A stretch of DNA of 64,000 bases from Guadua angustifolia (lineage: Eukaryota; Streptophyta; Magnoliopsida; Poales; Poaceae). The notes below the pieces were generated by a model. The model was not told the origin of the DNA. It ran no database searches and saw only the letters and a list, made by a program, of their open reading frames with translations. Positions 1 through 12,800 of this stretch are shown here, piece after piece. Made by a program: the position numbers and the translations under genes. Positions within the stretch are counted from its first letter, which is position 1; every line of letters begins with the position of its first letter. Location of the stretch: the NCBI GenBank assembly GCA_036346375.1, contig CM070508.1, positions 21,272,852-21,336,851 on the forward strand, in the 5' to 3' direction.

Positions 1-847
1 CATTTTTTGACAGAATATGTCAGTCAGAGTATGTCATGGAGTAGTTTGCAAAGTACAGTAACCTTCTCTCGGTTCATGTGTCGCTAGGTTCTACTCTATT
101 TCAGTAAGGCACCAAACCTTATGCTGTTCGTTCAGATCCAACAAGCACTAGACCAACGACAGTGACAAAGCTAAGAGAGCATGCCAGATGAAGAAACAGT
201 ACAGATTTTTATATGGCAGGTCACCAGATTGATAGGAACATACTAACGATACGATACTGAAGCTATTTGTTAAAGCAGAACTTGCTTTGTTCTACTACTA
301 CAGCTTGGTACCCAAAAAACATTTGCACTTGCAATACCTGCTGGAAATGGAAATTGGCCATTTTATGGTCAGCATTTCTGCTTCCCTGCCTGCTGAAATT
401 TTTGAGCAGGAGTGATTAATCAACTGAGCCCCATCTTTTTCAAGGCATTTGGCTGTATCCTAGTATATGGTTTGATTAAACAACTAAACAAGTACAGAAA
501 GTGAACTAAAAAGAAGCCAGAAGAGGCACCTAATTCCGGCACTATATTCCTCCACAGTAGTTGGGTGATCTGGTAGTACCTAATTGATCTGTTCTTTCGT
601 AGTCGCATCACGATTAGTTGTTTGTCCCAGCGAATGATCAAGGAAGGATGCTAGTGCTCTAGTACGTGTGCCAATTCATGAACACTACTGTGGCACAGTG
701 CTTCAACTTTCAATCCACCTACTTAGGCCCAATTTGCAGTGCAGCTGGTGTTGCAGGCCAGCTGGTGGCTTTCGGACACCTACTGCTGCTCGGGCCTGCT
801 GCAACACCGTACGGCCAGGGCGGTGCAGCGGCCCTGGAGCACTGCGG
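1..847. other. Stretch with no recognised gene
   Basis: I see no convincing coding exon, RNA gene or complete element here. The first 660 bases are AT-balanced and contain only short open frames without recognisable motifs. From about 690 to 847 the sequence becomes GC-rich and is the left flank of the foldback element that follows. Confidence 0.5.
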
Positions 848-857
848 GGCGAAGCAG

Positions 858-1260
858 GAATTTTTTTATTTAATATTTATTTTAAATCTTTTTTTTAAAA
901 CTAATCGACGGAATTTAAAAATTGCAAAAATACACGTCTGTCATCTCAGTACGGAGCGATCGCCTCATACTAGGGCGACAGGTGCCTGACCTAACGGCGA
1001 AACTCGAAAATTTAACGGCAGAGATAAATTTTTTTTAAAAAAACACCAATCGCCCAAACACGGGGCGATAGGTACAGTGCTACACAGTTGGCGATTGCAT
1101 TTTTTTAAATTTTTTTTAGTTCTTCTGTTAAACTTTCGAATTTCGCCGTTAGGTCAGGCACTGGGGCGATCGCCTCAGGCGTGTATTTTTGCAATTTTTA
1201 AATTCCGTCGATTAGTTTTGAAAAAAAAATTAAAATAAATATTAAATAAAAAAAAAATTC
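858..1260. mobile_element. Mutator-type foldback MITE (403 bp, 10-bp TSD)
   Basis: The element starts GAATTTTTTTATTTAAT and ends with the near inverted complement ATTTAATAAA-rich end finishing in AAATTC. It is flanked by a perfect 10-bp direct repeat GGCGAAGCAG at 848-857 and 1261-1270. The arms (about 858-1023 and 1098-1260) are near-complementary over about 160 bp, including GACCTAACGGCGAAA and its complement. No coding capacity is visible. Long terminal inverted repeats (TIRs) with a 9-11 bp TSD are the signature of Mutator-like non-autonomous elements. Boundaries and TSD are read directly; the superfamily is inferred. Confidence 0.85.
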
Positions 1261-1270
1261 GGCGAAGCAG

Positions 1271-1654
1271 CACACCTTGGGGGAGCGGAGGGAGCAGCGC
1301 CTGGCTCGGGCCCGGCAAGGTGGGCCCGGGCCACAAAAAAAATTCTGAAAAATTTTGCAGCATCTGAAGGGCGCGGCACACATGCACAAGACTTGACAGG
1401 GGCCATTTTCAAAAATAGCAAAACGCAGGAGCTAATACAGTCAAAATTTCTCCACCTCGTAACGAACGAACGATGGACCATTTCTTTTTAAAGATTCAGA
1501 GCAAGGGCTCAGTCCAGCGGCAGAGCTGGGTCCTAGGCCACCAGGTCCGGGCTCAAGGTCTAGCTCAAAAACCGGAGAAGTGGCTTTGGCTGAAGAGGCA
1601 GAGAAATGGCTAGGCTATTCGGCTTTGAACTGAATCTCACTATGTAAGATTTAT
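1271..1654. other. Unassigned spacer between two elements
   Basis: A GC-rich stretch (1271-1340) continues the sequence interrupted by the foldback element. The remainder is ordinary intergenic sequence. I see no gene or element end. Confidence 0.5.
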
Positions 1655-1662
1655 ATAGTAGA

Positions 1663-3280
1663 TAGGGGTGGAAACGAGCCTAGCCGAGCTAGGCTCGGCT
1701 CGGCTCGGTGCGGCTCGGTGAGATGGCGAGCCGAGCCAGCTCGGCTCGACCCTGAGACGAGCCTAGAAAACCAGCTCGGCTCGGCTCGAGGTCGGCTCGC
1801 GAGCCGGCTCGTTGGCTCGCCGAGCCAGCGCCTGGTGTATATAGTTGGACGTTGGGCAGTAAAAGAATCAATAGAATACAAATCTGTGCAATAAGATAAG
1901 TACATGCCACATACAGGTAAGTATACATTTCATAGTTTCATATGATATCTAGGTAAAAACACATTTCATAGTTTCATATGATATGATATCTAGCCATCCA
2001 GCCATCCAGGTAAGTAGTAAGTACATGCCACATTGCCACATACAGGAAGCAAAAGGTTCTACATGCCATTATGCCAAGACATAAACATGATACAAAATTC
2101 TACTCATTATAAATACTCTTGCATTCAGCAGGCTTCAGCATTCTTAACTGGTCGGTCCAAGATTCACTATGTCATTTCTCAAGGTATTTTAATTTAAGCT
2201 CTCATTAATGTAATACTAATTTGATAAGTGCTGTAGTAGTCAAGAAACAGCAGGTAAGCTACTTTGTCTAATGGTCTGATGAACTCTTGCGAACAATATA
2301 ATTCTGTATTATCCATGGCACAGAGGACTCTATGATCTGAACCAAACTCACCAGCATGTACACCATGAACAGAGGAGACACACACAAAAGGAATTTACAT
2401 ATCTCAAATCACAATTCATAGTATGTCATGACCTCTGGTAGCCTCTCTTTTCTTTCAAGCCAGGAGAGTGAGAATGGTAGGAGTGACAGCAGAAAATTCA
2501 GAATGGGAGGTGGTGGGCAGAAACCTCACCGTGGTAATGTTTGGGCTGATGATTTCTCCGCGCCTGGGTGGTGATGCTCCGCGCCTGGCCGACGCGACGC
2601 GAGGGGAGCCGGTGGCCTGCTCCGCTGCTGGGCGCCTGGGTGGTCGCCGAGTCGCCGTGATGCTCCTCCGTGGTCGCCGAGTCGGAGTGCCCTGGCGGCT
2701 GGCCGAGACGCCGAGTTGAGATTGCCGGATTGGGGTCTGGCCGTCTGGGGAAGGCCGAGGGACCTGAGTAGGGAACTGCCGAACTGGGGATTGGGCGATT
2801 GGCCTTGGCGTTGGCGCTTGGCGATTGCTAGGGCTAAGGGCTTGGCTGATTGGGGAAGGAATGGGGAAGGAACAAGGATTGGGGAAGACTCACGGGAAGG
2901 AATCGGCCGAATCGCCAGCCGCCAGGAGCCCAGGACAGAGGACGCCAGGGGAGGACGGGGTCACGGGAGGGGATTAGGGCATAGCAGCCGCATAGGGGAA
3001 GAGCCGAAGAGAATTTTTGCCGCTGGGCTGGGCCTGGGCGCTGAAATTTGGCTGGCCGATATTGCCTGAGCCAGTTATTTCATGAGCGGCTCGGTGGTCG
3101 AGCCGAGCCGGCTCGTTGTTTTTCCGAGCCTAAAAAACAGGCTCGGCTTGGGCTCGGTCCGAGCCACGAGCCTGTGCGAGCCGAGCCAGGCTCGGCCCGA
3201 ACCATGAGCCTGTGCGAGCCGAGCCAGGCTCGGCCGAGCCCGAGCCGAGCTGCGAGCCGCGAGCTAATTTTCCAGCCCTA
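1663..3280. mobile_element. Non-autonomous hAT element (1.6 kb, 8-bp TSD)
   Basis: The termini are TAGGGGTGGAAA on the left and TTTCCAGCCCTA on the right, a 12-bp TIR with one mismatch. They are flanked by a perfect 8-bp TSD ATAGTAGA (1655-1662 and 3281-3288), which defines the hAT superfamily. Both ends carry dense subterminal copies of GAGCCGAGC-type motifs (1676-1835 and 3082-3265), where hAT transposases are expected to bind. The middle contains AT-rich sequence (1840-2460) and a GC-rich block (2530-3060) that may be captured host DNA. I do not recognise a transposase or a captured gene in it. Confidence 0.88.
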
Positions 3281-3288
3281 ATAGTAGA

Positions 3289-3894
3289 TCACCATAGAAA
3301 TAGTGATCTAGGCCTAAGGCACGAGGCCCAGCTGGCTGCACCCCTGGCTCAGTCCACACCACCAAGACCGCTGCAATTGCCGGTTTTTAAAGGTTAGTCC
3401 GTACGGTGAAAGAGCAGTCCGTGTTGGAATGTGAAGTCTGGAGTTAAAAAAGCCACATCATACCTTGAGAAGGAATTCATGGCGCAACTTCTTTAAGATG
3501 GCCGCTGTCCATAAGTATACGTCGCTACGGCCGATGAGACTTCGTCAGGGACTGAAAAGCAGCTGGAGAGGGACCAACTGAAATTAGCTATTTTGTACTT
3601 ACATAGAGGCTGGTTACATTCCACCCTTGTATTATTCAGGAAATATACAGGCAAAAGTTTGTAGATACGCAATATTTAACTAACTGTGATGCCCTTTTTC
3701 ATGGCATATTTTCAATTAGAAGAATTGTTTACAGACTGGACTGCACTATTGCCCAGAAACTCAGCAAGTTCTTTTCTAACTGTTGCCGACTGTTAGAAAT
3801 ACCCATCTTCTTTCTGTGACTATAGTATAAGAAAACAACGATTTATCTATCGCCGCAGCTCTAATATAAATGCTTGATATTTTGTTTTGCACAA
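3289..3894. other. Downstream flank of the PsbP-domain gene
   Basis: This lies just 3' of the minus-strand PsbP-domain stop codon and probably includes its 3' UTR. I find no canonical AATAAA in the expected orientation. A short minus-strand frame near 3480-3560 ends next to a GT-like site but has no recognisable domain and is not called as a gene. Confidence 0.4.
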
Positions 3895-6800
3895 TCATGA
3901 AACCGAGAGAGATACAGTAGCTGAACGCAACTTTACGCCATCATCGTCCCACTTCGTCTCTGGAGCAGTAGCACCAGCAATGTATGTCTGTCACCAAATG
4001 AGAATGCAAATTAAATACTGCAACAGAAATATGAGGCAAAGGGCCAGTAATTAATCAGTAAGAAAATGCATCTGTCTTAAATAGGTGATAAGATTAGTTC
4101 TATAAGATCTAGCTATAGATTGCGAGCTTTCGGCACAACATATCCATAAATTTGGGCATCTGCTAGTTCTAAAAGAAATGGGCATTTGCTGCTCTTACTT
4201 AGCAAGCGAGAATCTCTCGTACTGGCAATGCAACAATTATTTTGCTTTAGGTTGCCTCCAGCACTGTTAATCAAAATGTGAAGAATGGAATGCAACCAGG
4301 GAAGCAATATCAAGTAGGATTTTTTTAAACCATACTAACCACCAAGCAAAGAACTCGGATTAAGATAAGTAGGCAATACTTCCACAAAAATAAAGTTGGC
4401 CAATCATATGCTATAGCATCCTAGGGACACATGAGTATTTCCTCAGACATTAGTTATACAACATCTCATTGTCACCTTTACTTCTACACATGAATCCAAA
4501 AGGACGCTATTCAACTGACAACAGGGGCGGAGCCAGGATTTTAGGTTAGGGGGGGCCACGTGGAGCAACTAAAAATTATCGTAGTATCCATAAAAAAATA
4601 ACATAGCAATATCGATGCATTTAAATTTAAAAATAGCATAACCACATGTCTACATAAGAAAAATATGATATATTTTTTTAGATTAAGAAACTTACATCTC
4701 TATTAACTTAAATTTAGTTCTACGACTACCTAGAAGATCATACAAGTCAAAAGTTTATCTGAACTAATTTTCATTGCTAGTTCTTTTTCAATGTAAATTA
4801 TCATGCAATGTCAAGAAAGTCATCTCCTATTTTATTTCGAATGCGGGTCTTGACAAGTTTCATGATTGAAAATACTCGCTCTGTGGTTCTTTGTTGACAG
4901 GAATAGTTATAACCAATCGTAATGACCTATCAACCATTGAATAATGAAAAGTTTTACTGCTTTTATATAATCCATTTGTTAAGTTAGTAAGAGAAATTAA
5001 GCATTGCATACATCAAATTGAGAAAAATAAAATCTTTACCTATTGAAAATGGACTAGACCTTTATTTACTGTTTGCTAATGCTAGCTACTATTAATTAAT
5101 ATCTACTAAACTTTATTTTGATTAGGGGGCAGGGCCCCCGCCTGCCTTGGCGCGCCTACGACCGACAAATTATAACAAAATAACTTATTACCTACGGTCA
5201 GCAATTCAAGGATTTATTTCTATGTTTATTGGTGCATGTAACTTGTAAAGATGAATGTTCGGAGGTGTAACATCCCAATTTTCTTATTCTTTAAAAATTA
5301 TTTTAAATTAACTATTCCAAAGTATTTGGATTTTTATTTGGAATTCATGCATTATATTAGAATTCAAATTCCAAATCAATCTCCAATTCGTCTCCAATTC
5401 AATCTATTCAAATTCAAAACTCAAATTCAAATTTATTTCCCTCTCAAATTTCTTGGGCTTTAGCCCAACTTTCTTTCTCCTTTCTCTAGATTGAGCCAAT
5501 TTTCTCCCTTGGCCCAGCCGGCCCAAGCCATCTCTCTCTCTCCTCTCCCTGTGCCTTTGCTCACCGCTCTGCGTGCATCACGCTAAGCCGTGTCCCAACC
5601 GGCTACGCCATCGCTCGCTGTCGCCATCATCGGCCAGAGCCTACACCATCCACTCCCTTATTCTCTCCTCCTCTTCTTGATCTCTCTTTCTCTCTGTGTC
5701 TCACTGATAGTAAGGGCCCTTATATCAATCTCTAGAGCTTTTATTCATTTTAATCCAAATAAAATATTCCGAGGAATCTTCCTCTTTCTTTCTCATTTTT
5801 CTAGGAATTTCCTTTCCAGCAGGCTTTCTAATAGCACATTCTTCTGCATCCTAACTCCAAATCAAGCTGTTCCGGTTCCTAAATTCATCTAAAATCATCA
5901 TCTATCCTTTTTTATTTTTTTTTAAATTTTTTACATTTTATTTTTTTTGGTTATTAATTGTATCATTTTGTGTTCGTTAAACTGATGTTGTTGAAGCAAA
6001 GCTTGGAGCAGCTAGAGGAAGTGACAACCACCTACGAAGAAGGCAAGTCTTGCTTGACCATGTGGTATCTACTGTTTTTGCACTTTATTTTATATTCTTT
6101 AAAACTAGTATGCATGGCTATTTACATGAAATGTTAATTTTTTTGTTTAGGATTATGATTAATCCTAATTGAAAATTTCCTCCATGTTATCGACATTATT
6201 GTACTTTTGTCACCTTAGTATAGTTGATCCCTTGCAACGAGTATGTTAGTGATGTAGCGTAATATGGTAGAAATGCTTAGACTTGCTATATCGGTCGATA
6301 TCATCCTATGGGTGGGAATATGTAAAAATATTTAAAACCATTGTTTATTCAAAATGATATGACAATAGGTATTGTCATTGGTTTTTAAATTAAATAAAAT
6401 AAAAAATTGATTTAGACTTGTGCAGATGGTAAGTTAAGGCAAGTGTAGATTGAGCACGAGATATTGTAATGTGATAGTTTCACCCGAGTCAATTAAGGGC
6501 TGATGATGCGTATGCCTATTCAAACCGAGTTATACCGTAGAACCATATGTCCAAGATGAGGTGGACCTGGCTAATTAATTTGCAACGATCTAGCTTTGAT
6601 TTTGCCAGTTGTAGGAATGTGGATGTCAGACTGAGACAGCTTATTCCCACATGGCGCAAAAGGGGGCTTCTGACTAGCAACTAGAACCCTTTAGCGGTGA
6701 AACCTTAGCAGGCAGAGTCAAGATAGGTTGGCGCACTGTAAAAGCCTTGTCACTATCTTCTCACCGTACACCAAAGGAAGTGTGCTTATCCGGTGGCATT

Positions 6801-9800
6801 TTGGGACGATCATGGCTTATAGGCAAAGTGTAAAACTGATTGAACAGCAGTGCCCACAGTCTAGGGTAGGCAAGGTGAGTCTTTTCACACAAAAGATTTA
6901 TGGTTTTGTTTTAAAATGATCTTTTGGGAATCTGGGAGTCGTAAGGGATAACAAGTGATTATTCTGGGAGCTAAAGAAAGTCAGGTAGATAGAACCTAAT
7001 TTGTTGAACCTTGGCAAATAGAGAATTAATACTAGTGGTGGTAGCTAGAACCATCGCTAGAAAAAAAAAGTAGTTTCAATTATTGCAACTAGTTTGTCAA
7101 ATATTTGGTTTTGGAAAACTATGGTCTATTTGAAATTGAAAATGTGGCTTTAAACACAAAAAAAAAACTATTATGCCTTTATCGTTAAGGCTTGCATCTA
7201 TGTAGTTGAATAATTCCCAAAACTTGTGGAGTACATTATATACTCACATGCTACACTCAAATAATTCTCAGAAGTCTTTGAAGATGTTAAGGAGGATATG
7301 ACTTCTACGCATGTGGCTTTGACAAAGGACACCAGTAGTACTAGGCGTGTTTCCCCCAGTCAGTTGCCGGTGGGCAAATTGATGGGTCTTCATCCGGAGT
7401 TTATCTTGTTTCCCGTTTTCCGTTGCATGTAAGACTAAAGGTCGTGTGACCTTTGATGTAGTAAGTGACCATAAGGCCAGTACTCAGTTACTTTATTTGT
7501 GTTATCTACCGTGTTTTGGTTATGATTCACCACTGTTTCCAACTGTATGCACTAGCTTGATCTAGGACTGGTGTAGAAATACACACATGGTTCAAATTCA
7601 GAAATCCGGTGTCGACAGGGAGCTTTGACTACTTGGATAAATTGTAGTGTCAGAATCTAGAGGGCTGTGGTAAGGGGTCAAGAAAGCAGCAACACAAAAG
7701 ATATGAAGACAAGAAAACAGCTATCTCAGAACAAAACCACACGTCGTAAAGCAAGAAATTTCAAGCATTCATCTTTTTTGAAGAATGAAAATAAAAAGTA
7801 AGAACTGAATACCTTCCCACTAGTCAAGGTAGCCATTAGAGCAACATGTTCATTGTCAACACTGAACTCATAGAAGTAATATATCCTGTGGAACCATTCT
7901 CTCATGACAAAAATGAAAGTACAAGAACAATTATGTCCAATTTGGACACTGTTATTGATGAGGAATAATGATTTTTTAGATATGTTCTGTCTCAAAGTTA
8001 ATGGAAAGATCAAGATAGTACCTAATATCCTCCTCATCCTTAACTTTAATTGTTCGAGCTGAGTATAATTTTGCACCACCTATGAAATGAAACAAAAATA
8101 ATAATTTACTAATAAATTAGGACAATACAAAGCAGATCATTCCAAATGAGAACACCACGTTAACACTATATCATAGTTACCAGCAACACGGTTTGTCCGA
8201 GTCGCAGTACTGGATTTGGGTTCGCAGTTTGCTACTTTTTCTTCCAATTTCTACTGAAAACACGAACTCCGTACCCTAAACCTGTTCGGGTTCGACGAAT
8301 CTGGTTCGTGATTTGCGGGGGTTTACAGCGAATCCAGTAACTATGCACTATATGCTAATAGAATGTTTTCAATTCATATTTGTCTGTACAAAATTTTGCA
8401 AATGTTAGAAACAAATTATAAACCAGAGTTCATATTTCAATTCATATTTTCAGCAAGGAACAAAACAATTTCAAAAAAATAACCATATAAAGTTTTAGGA
8501 AAATAACATCATTAGAAAATGAGAAAAATTATATAATGTTAACCAGAATGTTTAAAAACACAATAGAAGCATGTAACCACATTGTCCAACTCATCGTCAA
8601 AGAAATTAACTGTTCAATCTTCTTAGCTATTTGTTAAAAACTTTGATGCAAAATAAACCAAAACTTTTAAATCATTAGACAATGTGTCACTTCAATTAAT
8701 AAACATGACGTGTTGATCATATAATGATTCGCCACATTTAAAGTGACATCCACACATGAAGTTAGGTTAACATTAAGAAATTTCCTCATCTGATAAAGTG
8801 ATAAGTGCAAACTGTGAATACTTCGTGTCCATTTTCATCTTAGAAAAATATATTTTAAATAAAATGCTGCACTTTGAAGTCTAAGATGACAGAAATAACC
8901 AGGTACAAATATCTTTGATGCCTCCTTTAGAGTGCCCAAGTCCGTTATATCTTTGGCCTGTAAAACAATATTTGTGTATAAACTAAGAACATAAGGATTT
9001 TCTTCATTGTGTGATATCATATAAAAACATGTCTATGAGCCTAGTATTACATATAGAAATAGTGATACAGAGCAACGTCATCAGCAGCAAAACTACTGCA
9101 AGTGCTAATAGAAGCCTTTTAAACCCACTATTTGTTTGATATATGCAATTATGCATACAAGAATGGTAAATGTTAAATGTGGTAAATCACATCTAGTCTT
9201 TTAGGATTTAGAAAGGTGTACTAGATGAATCCTAATAGGATTAGGATTCTAAATCCTAATAGGAGAGGGATTCCTAATCCTAATAGGTGTAGGATTCCTA
9301 TTTGCTTTCAAAGAGAACTAGGGAGACTATATAAACCTATGGAGTGGTTATGGAGAACCCAAGCAACCAAGAAGCCACAAGCCAACTCATCTATAGCAAA
9401 AGGTGCAGAATAAGATTAGAGGATAGGTTATTCTTTAGCACTAGACTCTTGTATAGAGTAAGGATCCAAGGGTTCTAAAAAGTTCGAGAGATTGTGAGAG
9501 CAACAATCTCTTGTACTCTTTTGAGATTGTGTTTAAAGAATTTGCGGTCGGCTTCGCCAAATTTTTCTCTCGTTGTGGTTGCTTCAACGTCATTATTTTG
9601 GTTCTCTCTACGAGATTCATCTGCTTCATTTTTGAAACCGTGAACACTCGTGTCTTATCTCACAAAACTCTGATCCAATCCGGGAGCTGTTGAGCATAAG
9701 AAGGGGTATCAGAGTATAACAAGTGGTATCAGAGCTAAGACCAGATTAATCATATTTGTGAGAAGGTCGGTAAAGCATCAGGTTGCAAAAAATCAAGATT

Positions 9801-12800
9801 GGTGTCGACAATATGGAATTAAGTAGAGAAATTTGATGGCAGAGAAAATTTCAGCAGGTGAAAATGTGTGGTGAAGGATGTCCTTGTTCAGCAAGAATTA
9901 ATCATCGCTCTTGAAGGGGGCAATCCAAAAAAGACGTCCGTGGAAGACTAGAAAGTAATAGAGTGGAAGGCTGTCAGTACAATCCGTCTATATTTCTCCG
10001 ATGAGGTAAAGTAATCGGTGATCAAGGAGAATTCACCGAAGAAATTACGGAAGGATTTAGAAGAATTGTATATGGCAAAGTCGCTGATAAATCGGTGGGT
10101 GACAGGTTGCGCATGGAGGAAAGGACACGGTTCGTTGACCATCTCAAAATTTTCAACAAGCTTATCACACAACTGATTAGTGTGGATGAGAAAATTGACG
10201 ATGAACACTCTCAATTTCAACAAGACAATTGCATATCTATTGGAGGCAAAGTCCTTGAAAAAGCCATCCGAACCTTCATCCTTGAGTGATCAAGCATTAA
10301 CTGCAGTAGGTGTTGTAGGCAAAAGCAAGAGTTACAAAAATAATAAGGGCAAGAGTAAGGGCACACGTCTATGCATCTATGTAATGAGGAAGGTCATATG
10401 ATAAAGTATTGTCTGAGTTTGAAGCAAATGAAGGGTGTATACTCAATGGCGGTAGCAAAAGATGATTTGGACATACTTGTCATCAATCAACTGGGTACTT
10501 CTCATGGATGGATATTAGATTCAGGTTATCGCTTCCAAATATGTTTGGCGAGAGAGATGTTTGACGAAGAATCTCTACGCCCGACGCATGGAACTATCAC
10601 TTGGGAGTATGCCATTACTAAGGTGGGAACAGTTACATTAGAGATGTATGATGGAGCACATCGCATATTGATGGGAGTTTGGTATGTTCAAAGTATAAAG
10701 AAGAATATAATATCTATGAGGTCACTTGAACTCGAAGGTTGTGAGGTATCATTTTGAGGTGGAGTCATGCGAGTTACTTGAAAAGGGTAGGTGACCATGA
10801 AAAATATATGGAGCAATGGAGGATATCGATTGATAAGTAAACCTAAAGGAAGGGCAAATAATAGGAGGTATGAAAAAATCTTGATCAGGAGAAAGAAGCT
10901 GTGTCGTTAACGGTAGGTAATCAGATCTCAACTGCAATTATGTCCCGAACTGTAAAGACGGTTGCAAAATCTAACAAACATAAAGACGAAGATGCAAGCT
11001 GTTAGAAGAAGGAAGACGTGGCAGGACCAACCACCACAACCATCGAGAAGGTAGAGCTCGAAGGTGGTACAAACCTATGACATGGAGAGTTGTAGAAACA
11101 AGACATGTGATTAACCAAACTACACAAAGAAAGGGATCTCAGGTAGAGGGTTTGGGAGGCTAAGCACAAACATCAATACGCATATTGCGGTGATGTGCAT
11201 AAACCCCTATGGTGGGGCACTAACATAGTGAGAAGAAAAAGAAAAAAATATGGAGCCAACTTGGAGTGAGTTCTTGGAGGAACATATGACTCCAATGGAT
11301 AAAAGTTAAGGTGGAAATTGTTAAATATGGTGACTCATATCTACCCTTTTAGGATTTTGAAATATATATTAAATGAATCCTAATAGAATTAGGATTCCTA
11401 TTTGCTTTGGAGAAGAACTAGGGAGACTATATAAACTTAGAGGGTGGTCATGAAGAACCCAAACAACCAAGAAGCCACAAGCCAACTCATCCAGAACAAA
11501 ATGTGCACAAGAGGATTACAGGTTAGGTTATTCTTTAGTACTAGATTCTTGTATAGTGTAAGGATCTGAGGGTCCAAGGTTCGAGAAGTTGTGAGAGAGT
11601 AACAATCCCTTATCCTCTTTTGAGGTTGTGCTTAAAGAATTTGTTGTCAGCTTCGCCAAATCTTTATCTCATTGTAATTGCTTCAATATCGTTATTTTAG
11701 TTCTCTCTACAAGATTCATCTGCTTCATTCTTGAGACTGTGCACGCTCATACCTTATCTTACAAAACTCTGATCCGATCCAGGTGGCTGATACGTATAAG
11801 AAGGGGTATCAGAGTATAACAGTAAGATTATAACTGTGCCCTTCTTGTTAAATGCTTCCACCTATTGTCAATTGACTTGATTCACTCTAGCTAGTGCATA
11901 CCACAGTCTAGTGGTCAGTTGGGAGACCAGGTAAGTAATGCTTGGTGTTTCTAAGATCTAACAGAATTTTATCAATAATGAATAAATATAGATGCAGGCT
12001 CGTGCTGTTCACAGAAGTGAGATCACACACATCACTATATCTCCATCGCATATATTGATTTATGCTATGTCCCGTTCAATATATATATACTGATTTATGC
12101 TATGCCACTATTTTACTGTTACGCAAGATAAATGTTACACAAACAGATAAATTCAGGGGTAAATATGAGCAATAAAAGTAGAACAGAAGAAAATGGCAAG
12201 TTACTCTACAAACCTCTAAGAATGTAATCTTGAGCTGATTGGATGGTTTAATGACCACGCTTACAAGTTCTGACCTACGATAGACAAAGGAACAGGACAC
12301 TCTGCATTTAGCACGTCAAAAGCAGTCAGCACTAAAAATTCTATATTGTTCCAGAAGCAGTAGAGCAACTTCAAAAATTCTAATTTCTTCAGAATAGTAG
12401 AGCTACTTCCTATGTGAAATTAAGACTATACTAACAAGGATTAATCTTTGCGCACAAGTTGGAATGCTCGTCAAGCCGAACGGGGACCTTGCCTACCTAC
12501 CTGTCTGGTGATGCGAAGCGGGCTGCGTACGCCCTGGGTTTGGCCTTGTCGCCGTAGTAGGTCGTGCCAGCGCTGTAGTCCTGAAATGTAGGAAAAATTC
12601 CAAGCCAAAACCAAATCTTGAGCTCGCCTACACCCAGCAACGGCTAACGAAGCCCAAACTGCAGAAGGAAATGAGAAGAACAAGACATCTTACCTCGGGC
12701 TCCAAGATGTCGTCGAAGGAGGGCGGCACGCGGATGGAGAAGCCGCTGCCGTAGTACTGCGACCACGACCTCGTGTTGGCGATGCCGCCCAGCACCGGGG

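Larger units (their letters stand above)
9171..11821 (+). mobile_element. Internally deleted Copia element in intron 3
   Basis: The 5' LTR is 9171-9721 and the 3' LTR 11319-11821. Both begin TGTTAAATRTGG and end GGGGTATCAGAGTATAACA. A primer-binding site TGGTATCAGAGC (initiator Met tRNA) follows at 9724-9735. The flanks GTAAA and GTAAG are a 5-bp TSD with one change. The 1.6-kb interior keeps a degenerate gag and the protease start but has lost integrase, reverse transcriptase and RNase H. The two LTRs differ at many sites, so the insertion is old. It lies antisense to the PsbP-domain gene. Confidence 0.85.

Noticed and set aside
2468..3069. Two GC-rich open frames inside the hAT element
   Set aside because: No recognisable domain, Arg/Gly/Trp-rich low-complexity composition, and location inside a non-autonomous element. 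Possibly captured DNA but not supportable as genes.
3440..3600. Possible extra minus-strand exon downstream of the PsbP-domain stop
   Set aside because: A short frame near a GT site has no homology I recognise, and the PsbP-domain reading frame already ends properly at 3895.
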